Shown here: positions 49,763-57,903 of the stretch, piece after piece
Numbering within the stretch: position 1 is the first letter of the stretch
Layout of the letters: every line of letters starts with the position of its first letter
Source: an archaeon
GTDB taxonomy: Archaea > Thermoproteota > Nitrososphaeria > Nitrososphaerales > UBA183
Length of the DNA stretch: 64,000 nucleotides
Assembly (NCBI GenBank): GCA_021828185.1
Contig: JAKASI010000001.1
Coordinates: 620,001 to 684,000 of the forward strand
Reading direction: 5' to 3'
Notes under the pieces: generated by a model
The model's database searches: none
The model's input: only the letters and a program-made list of their open reading frames with translations
Told to the model about the DNA's origin: nothing
Translations under genes and position numbers: made by a program

Positions 49763-51850
49763 TTGGCCACAGACCCAGTATGCGGCATGTACGTGGAGGA
49801 GTCCCCAGGGGCCCTGCACGCCACGGTCAACGGAAGGACATACTACTTCTGCGCCGAGTCCTGCCTCCAGACCTTCATCGCTCCCGCTCTCGAGCTCCGT
49901 TCGCTGAAGAGGAACATCATGCTCAGCGTCGGCCTGGGCGTGCCTATCCTCGTCCTTTCGTACGTTGCCTTGCTCCCGGCCTCCTTCCCCACGGGTTGGC
50001 TGTTGCTGGCCATGGCAACACCGGTCCAGTTCATAGCCGGCCGCAGGTTCTACCAGGGCACCTGGAACGCGATCAAGATGCGCTCCTCGAATATGGACTT
50101 CCTTATCGCCGTGGGCACCTCGGCCGCCTACTTCTACAGCCTGGTGTACGTCCTACTCCCTGCCCAGTTTCCGTTCGGGGGGCTCTATTTCGACACCTCT
50201 TCAGTCATTGTCGCCCTCATACTCATCGGGAGGCTCCTGGAGCAGACTGTCAAGGTGAGAGCGACCGACGCCATACGAAAGCTGAGCGAGCTGCAGCCGA
50301 GGACCGCGACCGTCGTGAGGGCCGACGGGAAGGAAGAGGAGATTCCGGTCGAGCGGGTCGAGGTGGGGGACGTCTTCCTGGTGAAGCCCGGGGAGAGGAT
50401 AGCGACCGACGGCACTGTCATCGAGGGACATTCCTCCGTGGACGAGAAGATGGTGAGCGGCGAGAGCCTTCCCGTCGAGAAATCGGAAGGGAGCGCAGTC
50501 ATCGGAGCCACCATCAACGGATCGGGGGTGCTCAGAGTGAGGGCAACGCACGTGGGGGCGGACACGGCGCTCTCCAAGATAATCCAGATAGTCCAGGACG
50601 CGCAAAACACGAAAGCTCCCGTTGAGCGGCTCGTGAACACCATCGCCGCCTATTTCGTACCCATGGTCGTTGCCGTCGCCCTCGTCTCGTTTGTCCTCTG
50701 GATGGTCGTCGGGGGGAAGCCGGTAAGCTTCGCCTTCACGGCCGCCGTCGCTGTCCTGGTGATCGCATGTCCGTGCGCGCTAGGGCTCGCCACCCCCGCC
50801 GCGATAGCCGTCGGCGCCGGCAAGGGTGCAGAGAACGGGATACTGATCAAGGGCGGCGAATATCTTGAGAGGACCCAGAAGATAGACACAGTCGTCTTCG
50901 ACAAGACCGGCACCCTGACCAGGGGGGAACCCGAGGTCACGGACATGCTGAGCATCGGGGTCCGGGATGACGAGGTCCTGAAGCTTGCTGCGGTCGCCGA
51001 GCGCGACTCCGAACATCCCTTGGCTTCGGCAATCCTGAGGAGATACGCCCTCGAATTTCCAGGTTCCGCCGTTCCGACTCCGGAGAAGTTCGAGGCTGTC
51101 CCCGGACTTGGAATAAGGGCCACGTTTTCGGGGGGCGACCTGATCTTCGGCAGCGAGCCTCTTCTCCGCGAGAGTGGGGTGAGCATGGACGGGGAACTTG
51201 CCAGGGTAGACGGGCTACGTAACCAGGGCAAGACCGTCATGTTGCTGGCTCGGAACAAGGCGCTCATCGGGATAGTGGCGGTCGCTGACACGGTCAAGCC
51301 TTCGTCCAAGGAGGCGATCACGGGGCTGAAGAAGATGGGGCTCGAGCCCATAATGATCAGCGGTGACAACAGCGGCACCACCCGCGCCATCGCAGAGCAG
51401 CTGGGCATAGGGCGCTACTTCGCAGAAGTGCTGCCGGTTCAGAAGTCAGAGATCATCAGGAGGCTCCAGGAGGAAGAGCACCGCAAGGTGGCCATGGTGG
51501 GGGACGGCGTGAATGATGCGCCCGCCCTTGCCCAGGCGGACGTCGGGATCGCCATCGGGTCTGGTTCCGACATAGCAGTGGAGACCGGCGGTATGATTCT
51601 GATGAGGGACGACCTGCGAGACGTGGTCGCAGGAATACAGCTGTCGAGGCGCACCATGGCCAAGGTGAAACAGAACCTGTTCTGGGCCTTCGCGTACAAC
51701 GTAGCCCTCATTCCGGTCGCAGCCGGGGTGCTCTACCTGCTCATAGGGGTCCTGCTCAACCCCATCATCTCCGGCGCGGCCATGGCGATGTCCTCGGTCA
51801 CGGTTGTGACGAATTCGCTTTCACTCAGGAGGTTCAGGCCTAGGCTTTGA
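49763..51850 (+). CDS. copA: Copper-translocating P1B-type ATPase with N-terminal YHS domain
   Basis: A 695-residue copper exporter. Instead of an HMA domain it begins with a YHS/TRASH-like module (DPVCGMYVEES, YYFCAESC; Cys7, Cys30, Cys34). The pump follows: actuator GESLPVEKS, membrane CPC metal site (VIACPCALG), phosphorylation motif DKTGTLT, SEHPLASAIL with the P1B HP dipeptide, and hinge MVGDGVNDAPALAQAD. TTG 49763 fits directly after the PadR-TRASH stop. A separate HMA protein and a small YHS protein follow, perhaps supplying the missing metal-delivery parts. Confidence 0.93.
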   Translation: MATDPVCGMYVEESPGALHATVNGRTYYFCAESCLQTFIAPALELRSLKRNIMLSVGLGVPILVLSYVALLPASFPTGWLLLAMATPVQFIAGRRFYQGTWNAIKMRSSNMDFLIAVGTSAAYFYSLVYVLLPAQFPFGGLYFDTSSVIVALILIGRLLEQTVKVRATDAIRKLSELQPRTATVVRADGKEEEIPVERVEVGDVFLVKPGERIATDGTVIEGHSSVDEKMVSGESLPVEKSEGSAVIGATINGSGVLRVRATHVGADTALSKIIQIVQDAQNTKAPVERLVNTIAAYFVPMVVAVALVSFVLWMVVGGKPVSFAFTAAVAVLVIACPCALGLATPAAIAVGAGKGAENGILIKGGEYLERTQKIDTVVFDKTGTLTRGEPEVTDMLSIGVRDDEVLKLAAVAERDSEHPLASAILRRYALEFPGSAVPTPEKFEAVPGLGIRATFSGGDLIFGSEPLLRESGVSMDGELARVDGLRNQGKTVMLLARNKALIGIVAVADTVKPSSKEAITGLKKMGLEPIMISGDNSGTTRAIAEQLGIGRYFAEVLPVQKSEIIRRLQEEEHRKVAMVGDGVNDAPALAQADVGIAIGSGSDIAVETGGMILMRDDLRDVVAGIQLSRRTMAKVKQNLFWAFAYNVALIPVAAGVLYLLIGVLLNPIISGAAMAMSSVTVVTNSLSLRRFRPRL

Positions 51851-52101
51851 GCACGTCCCCGCCCAAGACCAGGAAGATACAGTTCTCAGTCTCCAGCATC
51901 AGCTGCGTCGCATGCACTCCCGCATTCAGAAAGGGGCTTCGGCGGAGCGTAGGCGTACGGGAAGTAAACGAGCTCCCGATGCTCAACAAGGTCGTCGTCG
52001 AGTTCGACCCTGACGCCACCGATGAAGCCAGGGTAAGAGAAGAGATATACAGAGTGGCGGAGAAGGCAGGCTTCAAAGGCAGGGTAATCATATCCAGATA
52101 G
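51847..52101 (+). CDS. copZ: HMA-domain copper chaperone (CopZ-like)
   Basis: An 84-residue heavy-metal-associated domain: SSISCVACTPAFRKGLRRSVGV carries the metal-binding CxxC (Cys20, Cys23), shown here at residues 17-38, followed by VVVEFDPDATDEARVREEIYRVAEKAGF in the expected beta-alpha-beta order. TTG 51847 overlaps the copA stop codon as TTGA, giving coupled translation. It likely delivers Cu(I) to CopA, which lacks its own HMA domain. Confidence 0.87.
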   Translation: MSTSPPKTRKIQFSVSSISCVACTPAFRKGLRRSVGVREVNELPMLNKVVVEFDPDATDEARVREEIYRVAEKAGFKGRVIISR

Positions 52102-52119
52102 GAGGTGAGATGGACCAAG

Positions 52120-52266
52120 TTGACAGCGACAGACCCGATTTGCAAGATGAAAGTGGAGGAGAAGGGGGCGAAATACACCTCGGTCTACGGGGGAAAAACG
52201 TACTACTTCTGCAACCCGGGGTGTAAGAGGACCTTTGACAGCGACCCGAAGAAGTACGCCAACTAG
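52120..52266 (+). CDS. 48-residue YHS-domain metal-binding protein
   Basis: A tiny protein: start TDPICKMKVEEKGA, then YYFCNPGCKRTFDSDPKKY, with Cys8, Cys31 and Cys35 as in YHS domains. It resembles the module at the start of CopA. TTG 52120 has a strong GGAGGTGAG ribosome site at 52101-52109. It is the last gene of the copper operon and could be a metal buffer or a partner of the ATPase. Confidence 0.85.
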   Translation: MTATDPICKMKVEEKGAKYTSVYGGKTYYFCNPGCKRTFDSDPKKYAN

Positions 52267-52502
52267 GCCTGCTATTCGGGGGGCCGAGTCACCGCCCTAT
52301 GGTTTCCAATTCTGAGAATCGCCCGTCAGGCTTAAAGGCGTTAAGAGTCGGCGGAAGTTCGAACGCCCATGAGTCGTGACCAGATTACACTAGCGGCGAC
52401 CATCTCGTGAGTTCGCACCGGAGAGCGGGAGGCCGCACCCAGGACCTCGTCCATGAGCAACCCAAAAGAGCACATATAGCGGAGGCGAGGCAGTCCGGGC
52501 CC

Positions 52503-53831
52503 TTGACCAAAGAGCCGAAGGAGGACTTCTCCAGGAAGGCTCTCGTCTATTCGAAGTTCTATGCCGGGAAGGTGGGGGTCTCCCCCAAGGTCCCAGTGAG
52601 GTCCCTGGACGACTTCGCAATCTGGTACACGCCGGGGGTGGCCGCTGTCTCGCGCGCCATCGCCGCAGACACCGAACTCTCCTTCGAGTATACCGGGAGG
52701 TGGAACACGGTCGCGGTGATCACCGATGGCACCCGGGTGCTGGGGCTCGGGAACATAGGGCCCGAAGGTGCCATGCCTGTGATGGAAGGGAAGGCCTTGA
52801 TCTACAACTACCTGGGCGGGGTGAACGCCATACCTCTCCCGATTAGGACGAAGAACGAAGAAGAGCTGATTCAGTTCGTCAAGGCCTTGGAGCCGTCGTT
52901 GGGCGGAGTCAACCTCGAAGACATCGAATCTCCGAAATGCTTCGAGGTTCTTGACCGGCTGCGGGCCGAGATGAACATACCTGTCTGGCATGATGACCAG
53001 CAAGGGACGGCAGGCGTCACCCTGGCGGCCATGTTCAACGCGCTGGAGCTCACTGGAAGGAAGCTTCGCGGTTCGAGGATCGTCCTGTTCGGCGCGGGGG
53101 CGGCCAACGTCGCTGCTGAGAGGCTCCTGGTCAAAGCGGGGGCCGACCCGAAGGACCTGATTGTCTTGGACTCCAAAGGGATCCTGCACCCCGAGAGGGA
53201 GGATATCGACCAGCTGATGCTGAAGAACAAGTGGAAGTACGACATAGCGATCTACACCAACGGGGACAGGGTCACAGGTGGCCTGAAGGACGCGCTCAGA
53301 GGGGCTGACGCGCTGGTCAGCGCAGCCGGGCAGGGGCCAGAACTTGTGAAGCCCGACGAAGTCAAGGTGATGAACAAGAGGTCCATCGGCTTCTTCATGG
53401 CCAATCCCGTGCCCGAGATGCTTCCACCCGCAGCCTTGGCCGCAGGGATGGAGGTGGTCGCGACCGGCCGGTCCGACTACCCCAACCAGGTGAACAACAG
53501 CCTGATGTTTCCCGCGATCTTCCGCGGCGCCCTCGACGTGAGGGCCAAGACCATCACAGACCCGATGGTCATCGACGCCGCCATGGAGTTGGCTGCCTTC
53601 GCCAAGGAGAAGGGGATATCCAAGGACTACATCCTTCCGACGATGGTGCAATGGGAGGTTTTCCCCAGGGTCGCAGCGAAGGTGGGCCAGGCTGCCATAC
53701 GCGAAGGAGTGGCTCGCAGGAAGCTCTCGGCGAAGGAGTCCCTGACCACTGCGAAGGAGACCATCGAGCATTCAAGGAAGATCATGAGCATCCTACGGAG
53801 GAATGGAATCATAGTTGACCCCCCAGAATAA
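52503..53831 (+). CDS. maeB: NAD(P)-dependent malic enzyme
   Basis: A 442-residue malic enzyme of the short prokaryotic type, without the C-terminal phosphotransacetylase part. SFEYTGRWNTVAVITDGTRVLGLGN, PVMEGKALIYNYLGG, PVWHDDQQGTAGVTLAAMFNAL and FGAGAANVAAERLL (nucleotide site) are family segments, with HDDQQGTA holding the metal aspartates. It converts malate to pyruvate and CO2. TTG 52503 lies about 28 bases after the TATA-like CATATAG (52472-52478). It links the succinyl-CoA route to the POR/PPDK pyruvate node. Confidence 0.93.
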   Translation: MTKEPKEDFSRKALVYSKFYAGKVGVSPKVPVRSLDDFAIWYTPGVAAVSRAIAADTELSFEYTGRWNTVAVITDGTRVLGLGNIGPEGAMPVMEGKALIYNYLGGVNAIPLPIRTKNEEELIQFVKALEPSLGGVNLEDIESPKCFEVLDRLRAEMNIPVWHDDQQGTAGVTLAAMFNALELTGRKLRGSRIVLFGAGAANVAAERLLVKAGADPKDLIVLDSKGILHPEREDIDQLMLKNKWKYDIAIYTNGDRVTGGLKDALRGADALVSAAGQGPELVKPDEVKVMNKRSIGFFMANPVPEMLPPAALAAGMEVVATGRSDYPNQVNNSLMFPAIFRGALDVRAKTITDPMVIDAAMELAAFAKEKGISKDYILPTMVQWEVFPRVAAKVGQAAIREGVARRKLSAKESLTTAKETIEHSRKIMSILRRNGIIVDPPE

Positions 53832-53871
53832 GCGTAAATCGGCTCCTCAAGGACCCGAGGGACCGGTAGGC

Positions 53872-54333
53872 ATGCAGATTCGAAAGGCGAAGAAGGAAGA
53901 CCTGGGCGACCTCGCGGACCTCATAGTCAGGACCAAGAGGCTGAACAACGAGTTCGACCCTATGTTCGCCGTCGTCTCAGATTCGAAGGCGAGGGCAGAG
54001 AAATACATCGCTTCGACCATCGGGGACCCCGACAGGCTCCTGCTCGTCGCGGCCGAAGGGTCCAAGGTGGTTGGGGTGCTGAGGGCAGAGATGCGCGAGC
54101 GTCTGTTCTACGAGCCGCACAGAATAGGATTCATCACGGACTTCTACATCCTCCCTGAGTACCGGAGGAAGGCCCTAGGCAACGACGTGATCCTCCAGGC
54201 GTCCGCCGAGCTGAAGAAGCTGGGGGCTCAGATAATCATGGCCGACGTGCCGGCGAGGAACGAGATCGCCAACAAGTTCTACATCAAGCGCGGGTTCAGG
54301 GAACTGTCCGTCCACTTCGGCAAGAGTCCGTAG
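53872..54333 (+). CDS. GNAT-family N-acetyltransferase
   Basis: A 153-residue GNAT protein: MQIRKAKKEDLGDLADLIV, LLVAAEGSKVVGVLRAEM, GFITDFYILPEYRRKALGNDVI with the acetyl-CoA loop (RRKALGN, slightly altered from RGxG), and ARNEIANKFYIKRGFRE. ATG 53872 begins the first strand; an upstream TTG overlapping malic enzyme would add 19 irrelevant residues. It is probably in the malic enzyme transcript. The substrate is unknown. Confidence 0.82.
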   Translation: MQIRKAKKEDLGDLADLIVRTKRLNNEFDPMFAVVSDSKARAEKYIASTIGDPDRLLLVAAEGSKVVGVLRAEMRERLFYEPHRIGFITDFYILPEYRRKALGNDVILQASAELKKLGAQIIMADVPARNEIANKFYIKRGFRELSVHFGKSP

Positions 54334-54342
54334 AGTCTGCGC

Positions 54343-54495
54343 CTAATAGTCCAGGAGCGAGCCAAGTTCTGGGCCGTCTGCGCGGCCTATCAAGAATCCG
54401 CACCGGTAGCAGATGATGTTCCCTCCGTCCCTCCAGGGCGCGTGCTTCTCCGACTTCAGGCAGTATGTCTCCTCGGGTGCGGCAGTAAGGAGCAT
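54343..54495 (-). CDS. 50-residue zinc-binding protein
   Basis: A small protein with a Cys at 12, a His at 18, and CYRC at 29-32 (NIICYRCGFLIG), the layout of a compact zinc ribbon. ATG 54495 is 27 bases from a TATA box (GGTTAAATAC, minus strand near 54519-54527), so it has its own leaderless promoter, which supports it being a real gene. It is convergent with the GNAT gene. No function can be assigned. Confidence 0.62.
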   Translation of the reverse strand: MLLTAAPEETYCLKSEKHAPWRDGGNIICYRCGFLIGRADGPELGSLLDY

Positions 54496-54562
54496 TTGAC
54501 GGCCAGGACGCGCCAGCGTATTTAACCATCGACTAACTATGTAACTGACTTCGTTTATTGTC

Positions 54563-55288
54563 TTAGTATTTGCTCGAGACCTTTCCCCTCAGGGTGCCGT
54601 CTTCGTTTACTTCCATCACGGTCTCGAACGACCTGGGGTCCTCCAGGTTCACCCCTCCGGTCCCCTCCCACTCCCTGAAGGAGGCGTCGTTGCTCAGCTC
54701 CGCCCTGACCCTGTGGCTTGATGTAGCCGCGAACGTCCTCGACCTCCCAGTCACGTCTCTCCCATCTACCAGGACCTTGAGCATCGAGGTGTCTTCACTC
54801 TCGAACTCCACCCGCCTCGTATATCGCCTGTAGAGCCTGCCGAGGGAGTACCCGAAGACTGCTGTCCATACTATCAGGAAGACGGTGGTCGCGACGGCCG
54901 ACTCCGAGTCGAAGATGTATCCACCGAAGCCGAAGAAAAGGAGATTCACGGCGACCACAGCCGCCACGGCCATCGCCTTTGCGGCCGTGCTGATCTTCGG
55001 GAAGTAGTCGTGATAGATCCCGAAGAGCCCGGAATACAGGAGCGTGATGAAGAAGGCCACGAACGCTACGAAGGGGACGTCGATGGTAACGAGCGACACG
55101 AAGCAGTCCTGGGCGCTGCCGTTCACGTTGGGGACCACCGGACACAGGGTGGGGTCCGCCCTGTTTATCGAAGCCAGGACTTCCGCCTGAAGGACATAGA
55201 GGAGGAGGACGTTGAATGCAGCCATCCCCCCGACGTAGAGGATTCCGCCCATGGTCCCGGCCTTTATCCCGGCAAAGAACGAACCCAA
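54563..55288 (-). CDS. Four-helix membrane protein of unknown function with cytoplasmic tail
   Basis: A 241-residue protein. Hydrophobic helices lie near residues 10-35, 68-92, 101-125 and 132-150, with a loop containing two cysteines (LCPVV and QDCFV) between the first two. The last 85 residues are soluble and acidic, with a strand-rich section (MLKVLVDGRDVTGRSRTF). I do not recognise the family. It follows the peroxiredoxin gene by 12 bases and is probably co-transcribed, so a link to redox stress at the membrane is possible but unproven. Confidence 0.7.
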   Translation of the reverse strand: MGSFFAGIKAGTMGGILYVGGMAAFNVLLLYVLQAEVLASINRADPTLCPVVPNVNGSAQDCFVSLVTIDVPFVAFVAFFITLLYSGLFGIYHDYFPKISTAAKAMAVAAVVAVNLLFFGFGGYIFDSESAVATTVFLIVWTAVFGYSLGRLYRRYTRRVEFESEDTSMLKVLVDGRDVTGRSRTFAATSSHRVRAELSNDASFREWEGTGGVNLEDPRSFETVMEVNEDGTLRGKVSSKY

Positions 55289-55300
55289 GGCGACGCGACC

Positions 55301-55777
55301 TTAAGCCCTGAGCGCCGCCAGGACTTCGACCTCATGGCCCTGGGGGGAGACCTTGCGGAAGATCTTCTTGACCTTCCCCTCTTCCCCAATGACGAACGTG
55401 GACCTCTCCGTCCCCCAGTAGGTCCGGCCGTAGTTGTTCTTCAGCTTCCAGGTGCCGTAGAGCCTGTGCGCCACCAGATCTTCGTCGCTCAGAAGGGTGA
55501 AATTGAGGGAGTACTTGTCGATGAACTTCGCATGGGAGTCCAGTGAGTCGTGACTCACCCCCAGGACCACTGCGTCCAGCCTGTCGAACTTCGGAAGATT
55601 GTCCCTGAAGGCGCACGCCTCGACGGTGCACCCAGGGGTGTCGTCCTTGGGGTAGAAGTAGAGAACGACCTGCTTCCCCCGGAACGAACTCAGCTTGAGC
55701 GGCTTCCCCGATGACGAAGGGAGCTCGAAGTCAGGGGCGAGGGCCCCCACCGCAACCTCCCCAGCAGGTCTCTTCAC
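55301..55777 (-). CDS. bcp: Peroxiredoxin, BCP/PrxQ type
   Basis: A 158-residue thiol peroxidase: APDFELPSSSGKPLKLSSF, VVLYFYPKDDTPGCTVEACAFRD with the peroxidatic Cys50 and the resolving Cys55 five residues later, as in atypical BCP proteins, then GVSHDSLDSHAKFIDKY. GTG 55777 is 28 bases from the AT-rich box at 55800-55811, excluding longer readings. It reduces peroxides using thioredoxin-like donors. The amidohydrolase gene is divergent from the same promoter region. Confidence 0.92.
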   Translation of the reverse strand: MKRPAGEVAVGALAPDFELPSSSGKPLKLSSFRGKQVVLYFYPKDDTPGCTVEACAFRDNLPKFDRLDAVVLGVSHDSLDSHAKFIDKYSLNFTLLSDEDLVAHRLYGTWKLKNNYGRTYWGTERSTFVIGEEGKVKKIFRKVSPQGHEVEVLAALRA

Positions 55778-55798
55778 GGGGACCACGGGTTCAAGACT

Positions 55799-55815
55799 CC
55801 AAATAAAAGTTAATG
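55799..55815. promoter_or_regulatory. Shared AT-rich promoter element for bcp and the amidohydrolase
   Basis: The stretch CCAAATAAAAGTTAATG sits between the divergent starts. Its AAATAAAAG part is 26-28 bases from GTG 55777 (leftward), while TTAATG is about 28 bases from TTG 55842 (rightward). One short element seems to serve both directions. Confidence 0.55.
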
Positions 55816-55841
55816 GCTGGTCATCACCCGCGTTCTCCGCA

Positions 55842-56687
55842 TTGTCTTTAGACGTACACGTGCACCCGTGGACAAGGGCCTTCATGAAGAAGAACGGGCC
55901 CATAATGAAAGCCTGCGACTTCTTCAGACTCGATCTTGCGAAGCTCCCTCAGACGACCGACCAGCTCCTAGACGAAATGGACGAGGCCGGGGTCGCCAGA
56001 GCGGTCATCTTGGGCCAGGACACCCACGCCACCCGCAATCCGGCGTTCAGGAACTACACTCTGAAGAACGACGAGATCGCGGGGATAGCCGGCAAGTCGA
56101 AGGACAGGCTCATCCCCTTTGCAGGGGTGGATCCCAACGCCGGTAGGGAGTCGCTACGCGAGCTGAAGCGCGCAGTCAAGAAGCTCGGAATGAGGGGGTT
56201 GAAGGTCCACAGCAGCGCCAATTCGGTGTACCTCAACGACAGGCGGCTAATGTACCCCATCTACGAATTCTGCCAGGAGGAGAAGCTTCCGATTCTGTTT
56301 CACACGGGGACGACCGGCCTGGGGGACTGCGAAATCAGATACAGCAAGACAGAGCTGCTGGACGAGGTCTGTCAGGACTTTCCAGACCTCAAGGTGGTGG
56401 TGGCCCACTTCGGATGGCCCTGGCCCGACGTAGCGTTAGCGATAGCCCTGAGGAACAGGAATGCCTTCATCGACGTCTCCGGGTGGAAGCCCAGATACCT
56501 CCCTCAGAGTATCCTCCCATACCTCAACGGGATCCTTCAGGACAGGTTCCTCTTCGGCACCGACTACCCCATGCTCAGGCAGAAAGAGTGGATGGAGGAC
56601 TTCAGCGCGGCCCTCAAGCCGAGGCTGAAGCCCGGGGTGGGAGAAAAACTCCTCTCTTCGAACGCCAGACGGCTGCTGGCCGTCTAG
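55842..56687 (+). CDS. Amidohydrolase_2-family (ACMSD-like) metal-dependent hydrolase or decarboxylase
   Basis: A 281-residue TIM-barrel enzyme: LDVHVHPW gives the first two metal histidines, GLKVHSSA and PILFHTGTTG the next, VVVAHFGWPWPD the following, and FLFGTDYPM the catalytic aspartate. This family includes aminocarboxymuconate decarboxylase and various lactone or amide hydrolases. TTG 55842 begins it directly before the metal motif. The end overlaps the convergent DUF2203 gene by 4 bases. The substrate is unknown. Confidence 0.85.
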   Translation: MSLDVHVHPWTRAFMKKNGPIMKACDFFRLDLAKLPQTTDQLLDEMDEAGVARAVILGQDTHATRNPAFRNYTLKNDEIAGIAGKSKDRLIPFAGVDPNAGRESLRELKRAVKKLGMRGLKVHSSANSVYLNDRRLMYPIYEFCQEEKLPILFHTGTTGLGDCEIRYSKTELLDEVCQDFPDLKVVVAHFGWPWPDVALAIALRNRNAFIDVSGWKPRYLPQSILPYLNGILQDRFLFGTDYPMLRQKEWMEDFSAALKPRLKPGVGEKLLSSNARRLLAV

Positions 56688-57079
56688 GGCTGCACGATCT
56701 GCAGTCTCAACGGCTTCCTGCCGGGGTAACCTTCATTGGCCTTGTGCCAGAACAGGACTTCCGCCTCTCCGTATTGCCAGCAGAGCATCACGCCCTCCCC
56801 GTACCTCTCCGCAGGGAAGTCCACCAGCCCCAGGTCGAGGTCTTTCACCTGCACCCCCAGGTCTTCCAGTTCCGCGATCTTCCTGGTCATCTCGTCGACG
56901 AGGGCGTCCAACTGGGCTGCCCGCTCCACGATTTCGGGGGTCCTGAACCCCAGCAGATTGTACTTCTCAATCTCGTCGTGGAGTTTCGCAATCACTTTCT
57001 TCCTCTCGACGAGCACCTTGACCTTCGGCTTTATGTCCGGAAGGAGCTTCGAAGCTTCTTGCGGGGTGAACAGGTGCAT
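56684..57079 (-). CDS. DUF2203 protein
   Basis: A 131-residue helical protein of the DUF2203 family: LFTPQEASKLLPDIKPKVKVL, a central coiled region, and the conserved GVQVKDLDLGLVDFPAERYG then CWQYGEAEVLFWHKANEGYPGRKPL. The family has no established function that I know. ATG 57079 is followed upstream by a TATA-like element around 57123-57133. It stands alone between convergent and divergent neighbours. Confidence 0.88.
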   Translation of the reverse strand: MHLFTPQEASKLLPDIKPKVKVLVERKKVIAKLHDEIEKYNLLGFRTPEIVERAAQLDALVDEMTRKIAELEDLGVQVKDLDLGLVDFPAERYGEGVMLCWQYGEAEVLFWHKANEGYPGRKPLRLQIVQP

Positions 57080-57276
57080 CTCTTGGTTCTCGAAAGTCGT
57101 TGTCTGACTCGCCTCCTGTCCGTTGGTTAAGTGCCATAAGAAAGTTCTGACTGGAAAATGGTTGGCTAAGGATGCTATTTGGGTTGACCCAAAGAATCTC
57201 CATTGATATCGCCACGGGCGCCTGACCGCAGGCGTCGCTGTTAGTGTTAAAAGTTCGGGACGAAGGCCCGCCCCAC

Positions 57277-57810
57277 ATGTACACCCGCAGGGGAGACAAG
57301 GGAGAGACTTCGCTTTACGGGTCTGCCAGGGTCCAGAAGGACGACCCGCGGGTCGAAGCCTATGGCACCATCGACGAACTCTGCAGCGTGTTGGGCGTGG
57401 TCATCTCTGGGTCGAACAATCGGCCGCTCGCTTCATCCCTGAAAGAAGTCCAGAGGATGCTCTTCGTGGCCGGCGGAGACGCTGCAACCGAGCTGCACGG
57501 GCCGCAGAAGGTCCCCAGGATCACGGCAGCCGACACCGCCCTCCTCGAAAAGATGACCGACGAGCTCGCCTCGAAGCTGCCGACTCTGGCCAACTTCATC
57601 CTTCCCGGTGGGTCCCCAACGGGCGCCATGGTACAGGTAGCGAGGTCCGTCTGCAGGAGGGCCGAGAGGAGGGTCGTGACCGCCTCGAGGTCGAACGAGA
57701 TGAACCCGGAGCTCCTCCCCTTCTTCAACAGGCTCTCTTCATATCTCTTCAACCTCTCCCGCTGGGAGAACAGGCGGGCGAAGAAGAAGGAGGACGTCTG
57801 GAGGGGTTAG
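57277..57810 (+). CDS. pduO: Cob(I)yrinic acid a,c-diamide/cob(I)alamin adenosyltransferase, PduO type
   Basis: A 177-residue enzyme that attaches the adenosyl group to cobalamin. It begins MYTRRGDKGETSLYG, the ATP-binding P-loop-like segment, has VEAYGTIDELCSVLG, FILPGGSPTGAMVQVARSVCRRAERRVV and NRLSSYLFNLSRW. ATG 57277 is 27 bases from GTTAAAAG (57246-57253), which rules out the upstream start at 57244. It makes the cofactor required by methylmalonyl-CoA mutase at 10.4 kb. Confidence 0.95.
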   Translation: MYTRRGDKGETSLYGSARVQKDDPRVEAYGTIDELCSVLGVVISGSNNRPLASSLKEVQRMLFVAGGDAATELHGPQKVPRITAADTALLEKMTDELASKLPTLANFILPGGSPTGAMVQVARSVCRRAERRVVTASRSNEMNPELLPFFNRLSSYLFNLSRWENRRAKKKEDVWRG

Positions 57811-57903
57811 TCGAGTCCGACGGAGGCGTTCTTGGTCCTGCCGTAGGACGACACCGTCTCCGTTTGCGATCCAAGCCCCTTTGATCTCAGCGGGGCACAA
57901 CTT

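Noticed and set aside
52365..52400. GTTCGAAC-like string resembling a tRNA T-loop upstream of malic enzyme
   Set aside because: The flanking bases do not form a five-pair T stem, and no acceptor, D or anticodon arms can be laid out around it.
52341..53771. Long open frame antisense to malic enzyme
   Set aside because: It is a shadow of the high-GC codon pattern; the product has no family motifs while the sense strand encodes a complete malic enzyme.
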